64,000 bases of DNA from Comamonas badia DSM 17552 (lineage in GTDB: Bacteria; Pseudomonadota; Gammaproteobacteria; Burkholderiales; Burkholderiaceae_C): NCBI RefSeq assembly GCF_000484635.1, contig NZ_AXVM01000003.1, positions 1-64,000 of the forward strand, read 5' to 3'. The translations under genes and the position numbers were made by a program. The notes beneath the pieces were generated by a model. It made no database searches and was not told the origin of the DNA. It saw only the letters and a program-made list of their open reading frames with translations. Below are positions 8,385-15,445 of this stretch, piece after piece (the first letter of the stretch is position 1; each line of letters starts with the position of its first letter).

Positions 8385-9224
8385 TTATTGTGCGGGCGCT
8401 GCGGCCGGATCGACAAAGGAGCGGGCGTAAAAAGCCCGCCATGGTAACCCGTCGAGGCGCTGCGCGGCGAGCGCGTAGCGCCGCACGACGCGGATGCGGG
8501 CGCCATCGGCCAGGGGCACCAGCGCCTGCAGTTCCAGCACGCGCGCGGCGGCCGCATCGAGCCAGGCGGTGTTCATGCCCGGCGCGCTGGCGGCGGCATC
8601 GCCCGCGGCGCGCGCGGCGGTGTATTGGGCGGCGGCGGCATCGTTGCCGCCGGTGAGCACGCGCAGCACGGCGGGCGGCGCGGCCAGCGGGTTGACGCGG
8701 CCCGAGCCGGCCATGAGGTCGGCGGTGAGCAGCGGGGCGACCCGGGCGTAGAGGGGGTAATCGATGCCGGGCACGCGCAGCAGGTCTTCGACGGCCTCGA
8801 AACCGGGCGGCGCGCCGCTGGCGCCGGGCTGGGTGCGCTCGCGCAGCAGCGCCTGCGCGAGTGTGTTGGCCTGGTCTTGCGGCAGGCCGGCCGCGGTCTG
8901 GAACATCTGCGCCAGCAGCTCGGGCGGGGCGGCGTTGAGGTCGATGTAGCCGTTGAGGGGCATCACCTGCACCGCGATGGGTTGATCCTGCCAGACGAAA
9001 TCGCCGGCAATGAGGCGATCGAGCGGCCTGGCCTCGGCCAGCAGCGATTGCAGGGCGAGCTGCATGGCCGCCTCGGCGGCGGCGGCGGCCTGCGCATCGC
9101 CGCGCAGCTGCGCGCCCAGGCGCGCCTCGGTGCGCACCGACTGCAGCAGCCCGGCGACGATGATGGAGAGCGCCGCCACCAGCCACAGCACGGCGACGAG
9201 GGCCAGCCCTTGGCGGCGCCGCAT
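8385..9224 (-). CDS. gspK: Type II secretion minor pseudopilin GspK
   Basis: A 279-residue minor pseudopilin placed at the tip of the pseudopilus. The N-terminus MRRRQGLALVAVLWLVAALS is a class III prepilin signal: cleavage follows the Gly, and as in other GspK proteins the +5 Glu is replaced (here Ala-Val). The large alpha domain includes DLNAAPPELLAQMF and GFEAVEDLLRVPGID, the SAM-like helices typical of GspK. The start codon overlaps the gspJ stop by one base. GspK usually forms a tip complex with GspI and GspJ, both encoded just upstream. Confidence 0.92.
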   Translation of the reverse strand: MRRRQGLALVAVLWLVAALSIIVAGLLQSVRTEARLGAQLRGDAQAAAAAEAAMQLALQSLLAEARPLDRLIAGDFVWQDQPIAVQVMPLNGYIDLNAAPPELLAQMFQTAAGLPQDQANTLAQALLRERTQPGASGAPPGFEAVEDLLRVPGIDYPLYARVAPLLTADLMAGSGRVNPLAAPPAVLRVLTGGNDAAAAQYTAARAAGDAAASAPGMNTAWLDAAAARVLELQALVPLADGARIRVVRRYALAAQRLDGLPWRAFYARSFVDPAAAPAQ

Positions 9225-9883
9225 CAGCCGCCCCCCACCGAAGTGATATCGCCCGACTGGCGCGGGTCGGAGCGCGGCAGGCCCCAGACGGGGAATTCCA
9301 TGGATTGCAGCTGCACGCCCTGCGCGCCGGTGACGACGAGGGCGAGCGCCGAGGGCAGGTCGTCCACGGGCTGCCAGGCGTCGCTCCAGGCGAGCGATTC
9401 GTCGGGCTGGCGCGCGTCGCGGTAGCGCAGCGCGAGGCCCTGCGCGCCGGGCACGAGCACCTGCGCGCCGGCCTGCTGCCAGTCGGGGAACCGCGGCTGG
9501 TCGGCCCAGGGCAGGTAGCGCAGCACCAGGGCGCTGCCCTGCTCCAGCGGCTCGATGCCCAGGCGGAAAAAGGTGCGCCCGCCGGCGCCGTAGCGCGCGG
9601 GCATGACGCCGACCCAGGCGACGTGGTCGCTCGCGCCCTCGAACAGCGGGCCGCTGCGCCCGGGGCGGGTGACGCGGCGCGCCGAGACGCGGGCGAGCAC
9701 GCCGCGCAGGAAGTCGCGGGTGATGCGCTCGTCGTCCATGCGCTCGAAGCGGGCATCGGCGCGGTCACTGCCCTGGGCGACGCCGCGCAGCGCCGAGACG
9801 ACGGCCAGCATGATGAGCGAGAGCAGGACGAGGACGACCAGCATCTCGACCAGGGTGAAGCCGCGGCGGGATGGGTGCGTCAT
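9224..9883 (-). CDS. gspJ: Type II secretion minor pseudopilin GspJ
   Basis: A 219-residue minor pseudopilin. The leader MTHPSRRG is cut before FTLVEMLVVLVLLSLIML, with the conserved Glu at mature +5. The globular domain contains the WVGVMPARYGAGG and LVLRYLPWAD strands found in GspJ. The start is set at the ATG overlapping the gspI stop by 3 bases; a frame open far upstream (through gspI and gspH antiframe) is not coding. The coordinate of the ATG was derived from the reading frame. Confidence 0.9.
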   Translation of the reverse strand: MTHPSRRGFTLVEMLVVLVLLSLIMLAVVSALRGVAQGSDRADARFERMDDERITRDFLRGVLARVSARRVTRPGRSGPLFEGASDHVAWVGVMPARYGAGGRTFFRLGIEPLEQGSALVLRYLPWADQPRFPDWQQAGAQVLVPGAQGLALRYRDARQPDESLAWSDAWQPVDDLPSALALVVTGAQGVQLQSMEFPVWGLPRSDPRQSGDITSVGGG

Positions 9884-10305
9884 GGCTGCGGGCGCGGCGT
9901 GATGGGGCCCAGCTGCGGCCTGAGGGTGGCGAGCTGCATTTGCCGCTCCCGGCCATCCTCGTTCCAGGTGACGGTGGCCTGTACCTCGTGCAGCGCAGGT
10001 ACGCTGGGGGTGCTGGCGCCGCCGGCACCGCCAGCACCGCCGGCGTAGGGGCTGCTGCGCAGGGACCAGTGCAGATCGCGCGCTTCGCCCTGCTCGGCCA
10101 GGCCGTGCTCGGGCACGCCATCGACGCCGGCGAGCACCGATTGCAGCAGCGCGAGCACGCGTTGCTGGGTTTCGATGTGCGAGACGTTGCGCACCGCGCC
10201 GCCGGTGGCGCGGTAGAGCGCGCCGAGGGACAGCGCCAGGATGGCGAAGGCGACGAGGATTTCGAGCAGGGAAAAGCCGCGCTGGACGGCGCGCGGGGCG
10301 GTCAT
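9880..10305 (-). CDS. gspI: Type II secretion minor pseudopilin GspI
   Basis: A 141-residue minor pseudopilin: leader MTAPRAVQRG, then FSLLEILVAFAILALSLGAL with Glu at +5. The C-terminal domain is small (SVLAGVDGVPEHGLAEQGEA, VQATVTWNEDGRERQMQLAT). A Gly/Ala-rich loop (YAGGAGGAGGAS) is an in-frame expansion not usual for GspI. It overlaps gspH by 4 bases (ATGA) and gspJ by 4 bases, so translation is probably coupled. Confidence 0.9.
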   Translation of the reverse strand: MTAPRAVQRGFSLLEILVAFAILALSLGALYRATGGAVRNVSHIETQQRVLALLQSVLAGVDGVPEHGLAEQGEARDLHWSLRSSPYAGGAGGAGGASTPSVPALHEVQATVTWNEDGRERQMQLATLRPQLGPITPRPQP

Positions 10306-10808
10306 GGCGCAAGGGGCCGCTGTTCAACCCGGCCGGTGAACCAGTCCACCCACAGGCGCACGCCCGCGCCCGAGGCGCGCACGATGTCCACGCTGCCGCC
10401 GCTGGCGGCGCCGGAAGGCAGGAAGCGGATATCGAGGCGCTGGCCGGTGGCCTCGGTATCGGCCACGGTGGCATGCACCGTGAGCGTGGGCGGGATGGCG
10501 TGCGCCGCGGCGCCCTGCAGGCCGTAGCGGCGATCGCGCAAATCAAGCTCGAAGAGCGCATCGTGCCCCGTCAGCACGGCCTGCTGGCGCGCGGCGCGCA
10601 GGGCACTGACCATGCCGCGCACGGTGTCGCGGTAGCGCAGGGAGTCTTGCATCTTCTCGTAGGCGGCGGGCGCCACGGCGGTGACGAGCGCCATGATGGC
10701 GAAGACCACGAGCAGCTCGACGAGGGTGAAGCCGCGTGACCCAACCCGTGTTTGTGGGAGCGGCTTCAGCCGCGAAGCAGAATCATTCGCGGCTGAAGCC
10801 GCTCCCAC
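10302..10808 (-). CDS. gspH: Type II secretion pseudopilin GspH with repeat-derived leader
   Basis: A minor pseudopilin; the prepilin site GSRG/FTLVELLVVFAIM and the domain with YEKMQDSLRYRDTVRGM, ARQQAVLTGHDALFEL fit GspH. The start is unusual. No ATG lies in frame near the prepilin site until deep inside gspG. The nearest in-frame alternative start is the GTG that forms the first three bases of a REP copy, giving a 33-residue leader whose bulk is REP translation ([17 protein letters not shown]). A second GTG lies six codons earlier. I used the REP GTG. The native short leader was probably displaced when the REP pair inserted. Whether the leader is processed, or translation depends on coupling to gspG, cannot be read here. 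Confidence 0.78.
   Translation of the reverse strand: MGAASAANDSASRLKPLPQTRVGSRGFTLVELLVVFAIMALVTAVAPAAYEKMQDSLRYRDTVRGMVSALRAARQQAVLTGHDALFELDLRDRRYGLQGAAAHAIPPTLTVHATVADTEATGQRLDIRFLPSGAASGGSVDIVRASGAGVRLWVDWFTGRVEQRPLAP
10754..10808. repeat. REP pair (type A) overlapping the gspH start
   Basis: Two exact inverted 23-base copies 9 bases apart, lying between gspG and the prepilin cleavage site of GspH. Both copies are open in the GspH frame and are translated if initiation uses any in-frame upstream start. This is the tightest pair in the window. Confidence 0.92.
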
Positions 10809-10830
10809 AAAGGCAAGGTGAAACACAGTT

Positions 10831-11274
10831 TCAATGGCTGTTGCGGATGTCGGCGTTCTCGCCTTCACCCCCGGGGGCGCCATCGGCGCCCAGCGAGAGG
10901 ATTTCGATGCCGCCGTTGGGCCCGGGATTGGCGTAGCGGAAGGCGTGGCCCCAGGGGTCGGTGGGCACGGCGTCGCCCTTGAGGTAGGGGCCGTTCCAGC
11001 CCAGCTGTCCGCCCGGGTTCTTCATGAGCGCGGCCAGGCCTTCTTCGTTGGTGGGATAGCGGCCGACGTCGAGCTTGTAGATTTCGAGCGCCTTGTCGAT
11101 GTCGGCGATCTGCACCGCCGCCGTCTTGGACTTGGCGCCGCCGAGCTGGTTGAGCACGCGCGGGCCGACGATGCCGGCGAGCAGCGTGAGGATGGCGAGC
11201 ACGACGAGCAGCTCGATGAGGGTGAAGCCGCGGGCGCGGCGGCGGGCGGCAAAAGATTCAGGCAGCGAGGTCAT
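10831..11274 (-). CDS. gspG: Type II secretion major pseudopilin GspG
   Basis: The 147-residue major subunit of the pseudopilus. Leader MTSLPESFAARRRARG is cut before FTLIELLVVLAILTLLAGIV with Glu at +5. Family hallmarks follow: YKLDVGRYPTNEEGLAALM, GWNGPYLKG, VPTDPWGHAFRYANPGPNG and a C-terminal acidic DGAPGGEGENADI that in this family binds calcium. The start was placed at the ATG 17 bases inside the gspF 3' end; an ATG 19 codons earlier adds a non-family extension. Length and motifs are typical. Confidence 0.95.
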   Translation of the reverse strand: MTSLPESFAARRRARGFTLIELLVVLAILTLLAGIVGPRVLNQLGGAKSKTAAVQIADIDKALEIYKLDVGRYPTNEEGLAALMKNPGGQLGWNGPYLKGDAVPTDPWGHAFRYANPGPNGGIEILSLGADGAPGGEGENADIRNSH

Positions 11275-12493
11275 TGATGGAAAGTATCCCGAGGAGGATG
11301 GAGACGATGATGGCGGCGATGAGCACGCCAAGTATCAAAATGAGGAGCGGTTCGAGCAGCACCAGCAAGTGCTTGATGCCGTTTTCGACCTCACGCTCCA
11401 GAATGAGCGAGAGTTCGAGCATCATGGCGCCGAGGCGCCCGGTTTCTTCGCCCACTCGGATCAGGTTGATGGCCAAAGGTTCAAACAGGCCGGTGCTGCC
11501 GACCGCCTGCACCATTTTGCCGCCTTCCTTGACGATGGGGGCCACTTTGGCAAGCAAGGGACGTAACACGGCGTTGCCGACGGTGTCGGAGGCGATCGCC
11601 AGCGCGGTGAGCAGCGGCACGCCGTTGGCCAGCAGCGTACCGAGCGAGCGCGCATAGAGCGTGAGCTGGTAGCGCAGCGCCAGGCGGCCGATGAGCGGCA
11701 GGCGCAGCAGGCGGGTCTGCCACCACTGGCGCCCGGCGGGCGAGCGCAGCCAGCGCACCAGCAGCGCGCCGAGCACGAAGGCGGCGATGGCGATCTCCAG
11801 CCCCCAGGCGCGGAAGACGTGGCCCATATTCATGACGATGCGCGTGGGCAGGGGCAGCGCGTCGCCCATTTCGGTGAAGAGCTTTTCAAACTGCGGCACG
11901 ACGAAGCCGAGCATGGCGACGAGCGAGAGCACCGCGACGGTAAGCAGGATGGCGGGGTAGATGGTGGCCGAGACGATGCTGTCGCGCAGCGCGCGCTGGC
12001 GCTGCAGGTGCTCCACCAGCCGGTCGAGCACGGCGGACATCTGGCCGCTCGCCTCGCCCGAGCGCACCATGTTGACGTAGAAATCGCCGAAATGCCGCGG
12101 GTGTGCAGCCAGCGCGCGCGAGAGCGGCGTGCCGCCCTTGACGGCGCCGAGGATGTCCTGCACCAGCGCGGCGACGCTGGGCTTGTGCGCCATTTCGACG
12201 AGCACGCGCAGGGCGTTGTCGAGCGCCAGGCCGGCGCGCAGCATGATGGCAAGTTCGGAGGTGAGCGCGAGTACGTCGGCGTTGTTGACCGGGCCTTTGC
12301 TGGCCCGGTGCGGCGGCGCCTTGACGATGCCAGCCACCGGCGAAGGCGCGGCGCCTGCGGCGTCGGCAATTTCCAGCGGCGTAAGGCCCTGCGCCGCAAG
12401 CTGGCGCAGCGCGGCCGCGCTGTTGGGCGCGGTGAGCCGCCCTTCGCTGAGCGCGCCGCTGCGGCTGGCCGCGCGCCAGGTGAATTCAGGCAT
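11258..12493 (-). CDS. gspF: Type II secretion inner-membrane protein GspF
   Basis: A 411-residue polytopic platform protein with two GspF repeats (about 75-195 and 275-400) and three membrane segments (about 175-195, 225-245, 380-403). Motifs include LTSELAIMLRAGLALDNALR and its second-repeat counterpart YARSLGTLLANGVPLLTALA. It transmits GspE ATPase motion to pseudopilin assembly. It overlaps gspG by 17 bases and is separated from gspE by a 153-base gap filled with repeats. Confidence 0.95.
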   Translation of the reverse strand: MPEFTWRAASRSGALSEGRLTAPNSAAALRQLAAQGLTPLEIADAAGAAPSPVAGIVKAPPHRASKGPVNNADVLALTSELAIMLRAGLALDNALRVLVEMAHKPSVAALVQDILGAVKGGTPLSRALAAHPRHFGDFYVNMVRSGEASGQMSAVLDRLVEHLQRQRALRDSIVSATIYPAILLTVAVLSLVAMLGFVVPQFEKLFTEMGDALPLPTRIVMNMGHVFRAWGLEIAIAAFVLGALLVRWLRSPAGRQWWQTRLLRLPLIGRLALRYQLTLYARSLGTLLANGVPLLTALAIASDTVGNAVLRPLLAKVAPIVKEGGKMVQAVGSTGLFEPLAINLIRVGEETGRLGAMMLELSLILEREVENGIKHLLVLLEPLLILILGVLIAAIIVSILLGILSINDLAA

Positions 12494-12511
12494 GGGGTAC
12501 CTTGCGTAGCA

Positions 12512-12552
12512 TGCCCCTCACCCCTCCCTCTCCCCAGAGGGGCGAGGGGGAA
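12512..12552. repeat. GC-rich palindromic repeat (type B), single unit
   Basis: CCCCTCACCCCTCCCTCTCC followed by the complementary GAGGGGCGAGGGGG-like arm. It is one unit of a second repeat family seen at seven places in this window (unit core CACCCCTGCCCTCCCCCAGA then GGGGGAGGG). It lies in the gspE-gspF gap, next to a REP pair. Confidence 0.8.
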
Positions 12553-12574
12553 ATACCGGGAGCTCCCTGAATTT

Positions 12575-12625
12575 GTAGGAGCGGCTTCAGCCGCGAATTG
12601 CCTTCGCGGCCGAAGCCGCTCCTAC
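12575..12625. repeat. REP pair (type A) between gspE and gspF
   Basis: Two inverted copies in the GTAGGAG-headed form, five bases apart, one with a single T to C change in the loop (GGCCGAAGCC). Together with the adjacent type B unit it forms a long structured gap in the gsp mRNA. Confidence 0.9.
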
Positions 12626-12646
12626 ACGGGTGGCAAAGATGCATCG

Positions 12647-14368
12647 CTATTCCTGCTGGTCCTGCGTGACGCGGGCGACTTCGTCGAGCGCGGTCACGCC
12701 CGCCGCGACCTTGCGCAGGCCGTCTTCGTGCAGGCTGTGCATGCCGGCGCGCTGGGCGATCTGGTGCAGGCTGTTGGCGTCCTGCCCTTCGAGGATGGCG
12801 CGGCGCATGGCTTCGTCGAGCAGGAAGAGTTCGTGGATGCCGGTGCGCCCGCGGTAGCCGGTGTGGCCGCAGGCGGGACAGCCGACGGCGCGGTAGATCG
12901 CCTCGCCGGGCTGGAGAAAACGCCCCAGGCCGGTGCGGGCGAGCAGCGCCTCGTCCGGTACATACGCCTGCCTGCACTCCTTGCACAGGGTACGCACCAG
13001 GCGCTGGGCGAGCACGCCGTTGACCGAGGAGGTGATGAGGTAGCTCTCGACCCCCATGTCCTGCATGCGCGTGATGGCGCCGGCGGCGGTGTTGGTGTGC
13101 AGCGTGGAAAGCACCAGGTGGCCGGTGAGGGCCGATTGCACGGCGATCTGCGCGGTTTCGCCGTCGCGCATTTCGCCGATCATGATGATGTCCGGGTCCT
13201 GGCGCAGGATGGAGCGCAGCGCGTTGGCGAAGGTCAGGTCGATCTGCGGGTGCACCTGGATCTGGTTGATGCCTTCGAGCTGGTATTCGACCGGGTCTTC
13301 GACGGTGATGATTTTGTTGGCCAGCGCGTCGATGCTGGCGAGCGCCGCGTACAAGGTGGTGGTCTTGCCCGAGCCGGTGGGGCCGGTGGCCAGCAGGATG
13401 CCGTGCGGGCGCGCCAGCAGCTCGCGAAAGCGCGCCAGCGTGTCGGGCGCGAAACCCATGGTGGCGAGGTCAAGCCGCACGCTGGCGCGGTCGAGCACGC
13501 GCAGCACGATGCTTTCGCCGTAGACCGTGGGCACGGTGGAGACGCGCAGATCGAGTTCGTGGCCCTTGACGCGGGTCTTGATGCGGCCGTCCTGCGGCAG
13601 GCGGCGTTCGGCGATGTCCAGGTGGGCGAGCAGCTTGACGCGCGAGCCGACCGCCGCCGAGAGGCGCGCGGGCACGAGTTCGCCCTGGTGGATGACGCCA
13701 TCGACGCGGTAGCGCACGTGCAGGCCATCGTCGAACGGCTCCAGGTGGATGTCGGAGGCGCGCAGCTCGATGACGCGACCGATGATGGCGTTGACGAGGC
13801 GGATGACGGGGGCTTCGCTGGCCAGATCCTTGAGGTGCTCGATGAAATCGCCGCCATCGAGGTCGTCCCAGGCGCCCTCTTCGGCAGGTTCTTCCTGCGC
13901 CTCGGGCTCGGCCAGGGCCTTGGCGATGTCGGCTTCGAGCGCCAGCGCCGGGCGGATGGCGCGGCCGGTGACGAGGTGCAGCGCCTTGAGCACGAAGGCG
14001 TCCTGCGGCACGGCCATGGCGACGTGCAGTGCATTGCCTTCCACACCCAGCGGGCAGACGGCGTTGGCACGCAGGAATTCGGGCAGCAGGCCTTCGACTT
14101 CGGGCAGCAGATCGGGGAAATCGTCGGCCGCCACCAGCGGCACGCCAAGCTGGGGCGCCAGCGCGCGGGCGATGTCCAGCTCGGACACCAGCCCCAGGCG
14201 CGCGAGCACGGTACCCAGCAGGCCGCCGAGCTCCTGCTGTACCGCGAGGGCGCGCTCCAGGTCGCGTTCGGTGAGCTTGCCGGCCTGCACGAGCAGCTCG
14301 CCCAGGCGCGGATGGGGTTCGGCGATGGCCGTGGTCAGGACGGGATCGGTCAAAGGGGGAGTTGCCAT
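12647..14368 (-). CDS. gspE: Type II secretion ATPase GspE
   Basis: A 573-residue hexameric ATPase that powers pseudopilus assembly from the cytoplasmic face. An N-terminal GspL-binding MshEN-type domain (about 20-150) is followed by the RecA-like motor: Walker A GPTGSGKTT, Asp box ITVEDPVEYQLEGINQIQV, Walker B DPDIIMIGEMRDGET, His box HLVLSTLHTN, and a tetracysteine zinc site (CKEC and CPAC). It is the first gene of the gsp operon; the divergent promoter region on its 5' side contains three REP copies. Length is close to GspE of other beta-proteobacteria. Confidence 0.96.
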   Translation of the reverse strand: MATPPLTDPVLTTAIAEPHPRLGELLVQAGKLTERDLERALAVQQELGGLLGTVLARLGLVSELDIARALAPQLGVPLVAADDFPDLLPEVEGLLPEFLRANAVCPLGVEGNALHVAMAVPQDAFVLKALHLVTGRAIRPALALEADIAKALAEPEAQEEPAEEGAWDDLDGGDFIEHLKDLASEAPVIRLVNAIIGRVIELRASDIHLEPFDDGLHVRYRVDGVIHQGELVPARLSAAVGSRVKLLAHLDIAERRLPQDGRIKTRVKGHELDLRVSTVPTVYGESIVLRVLDRASVRLDLATMGFAPDTLARFRELLARPHGILLATGPTGSGKTTTLYAALASIDALANKIITVEDPVEYQLEGINQIQVHPQIDLTFANALRSILRQDPDIIMIGEMRDGETAQIAVQSALTGHLVLSTLHTNTAAGAITRMQDMGVESYLITSSVNGVLAQRLVRTLCKECRQAYVPDEALLARTGLGRFLQPGEAIYRAVGCPACGHTGYRGRTGIHELFLLDEAMRRAILEGQDANSLHQIAQRAGMHSLHEDGLRKVAAGVTALDEVARVTQDQQE

Positions 14369-14422
14369 GAGCAGCCGGGGCGCACGGGTGCGCGGCGCGA
14401 AGATGGGGAAGTTTAGCGGCTA

Positions 14423-14536
14423 TTCGCGGCTGAAGCCGCTCCCACAAGGGTGGGGGGAGGCGGGCATTCGCGGCTAAAGCCGCTCCTACAGGGGTGGGGG
14501 GAGCGGCGACTTTGTGGGAGCGGCTTTAGCCGCGAA
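14423..14536. repeat. Triple REP array (type A) between gspE and the hydroxylase gene
   Basis: Three 23-base copies: two in one orientation, the third inverted, with spacers of 21 and 24 bases containing GGGTGGGGGGAG-like purine runs. Copies 2 and 3 share the AAAGCC (CTTTAGCC) variant and form a matched inverted pair; copy 1 is of the common GAAGCC type. This is the only place with more than two copies. It occupies the divergent promoter region of gspE and the downstream plus-strand gene. Confidence 0.92.
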
Positions 14537-14611
14537 TGGGGGTTTTCCTGGATGTAATACATTCCGCCAGCGCCGCTCGCGGCTTTGGGATTGCATCAAT
14601 TCATCATCGTC

Positions 14612-15418
14612 ATGGACATTTTCCGCCCCATCCTGGAGGCCGTGCTCAACACCCTGGGCAGCCTGGCGCCGTTCGCGCCGCTGCTGGCTTTGTGCATCGC
14701 GGCGGAAAAATTCTGGGCGAAATACCCGGTATCGAACAAGACCATCGCCATCAACCTGATCTACGTGGTGTGCGCGATGGCACTGGCCCACGGATGGGTG
14801 CTGCCCTGGCTTTTCAAGCTGAATGCCTTCATACCGCAGAACCTGTGGCACATCGAGCTGCATGCGGCGTTGACCTGGCGGGATGTGCTGCTGTGGCTCG
14901 GCTATCTGGTGCTGTACGACTTTCTGTACTACTGGTTTCACCGCTTGCAGCACATCGTGCCATGGCTCTGGCGCTACCACTTCGTGCACCATTCCGAGGA
15001 GAACATCTCGGCCGCGGCCTTTGCCCGCCACCACTGGCTGGAGGAGGTCTGGCGCTATGCCTTCATGACGGTGCCGCTGCTGGTGATCGTGGGCAATCCG
15101 CAGGTGCCGTTCGCCGTGGTTTCGGTCATCGTGACGTTTGCGATCCTGATGCACTGGAACACGCCAATAGGGTTTGGCCCGCTGGAGCGCGTTTTCATCA
15201 CGCCGCGCTACCACCGCATTCACCACTCCATCGAAGAGCAGCACATGAACAGGAATTTTGGCGCCTTCCTGCAGCTGTGGGACTGGCTGTTCAAAACGCG
15301 CTATGTGCCACGGCCCGACGAATTTCCCTCCACCGGGGTTCGCGGGTACAGCGATCGGCATTTCCTGCGCTACATCCTGCCGGTTCCTCTTCTCGGCAAG
15401 GGCGAGGTTTCCCGGTAG
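14612..15418 (+). CDS. Membrane di-iron fatty-acid hydroxylase / sterol-desaturase family protein
   Basis: A 268-residue polytopic membrane protein of the fatty acid hydroxylase superfamily (ERG3-like). The eight-histidine signature is present: HRLQH, HFVHH with a following HH (ARHHWLEE), and HRIHHS with HMNRNFG. These bind two irons that activate O2 for hydroxylation or desaturation of a lipid. About four to five hydrophobic segments flank them. I chose the ATG (MDIFRPIL); an in-frame TTG nine codons earlier is weaker. The substrate is unknown. The gene is followed after 27 bases by the glycosidase-like gene, and an operon is likely. Confidence 0.88.
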   Translation: MDIFRPILEAVLNTLGSLAPFAPLLALCIAAEKFWAKYPVSNKTIAINLIYVVCAMALAHGWVLPWLFKLNAFIPQNLWHIELHAALTWRDVLLWLGYLVLYDFLYYWFHRLQHIVPWLWRYHFVHHSEENISAAAFARHHWLEEVWRYAFMTVPLLVIVGNPQVPFAVVSVIVTFAILMHWNTPIGFGPLERVFITPRYHRIHHSIEEQHMNRNFGAFLQLWDWLFKTRYVPRPDEFPSTGVRGYSDRHFLRYILPVPLLGKGEVSR

Positions 15419-15445
15419 CGAGGACCGGGCGTTTCCAGGATTCCG

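Noticed and set aside
10809-10883. GspH start at the ATG inside gspG
   Set aside because: It would give a 58-residue leader lying in gspG coding sequence out of phase; the GTG at the REP head or translational coupling is more plausible, though not proven.
11819-14416. 865-codon plus-strand open frame opposite gspF and gspE
   Set aside because: Antisense shadow; includes translated REP sequence and no recognisable domain.
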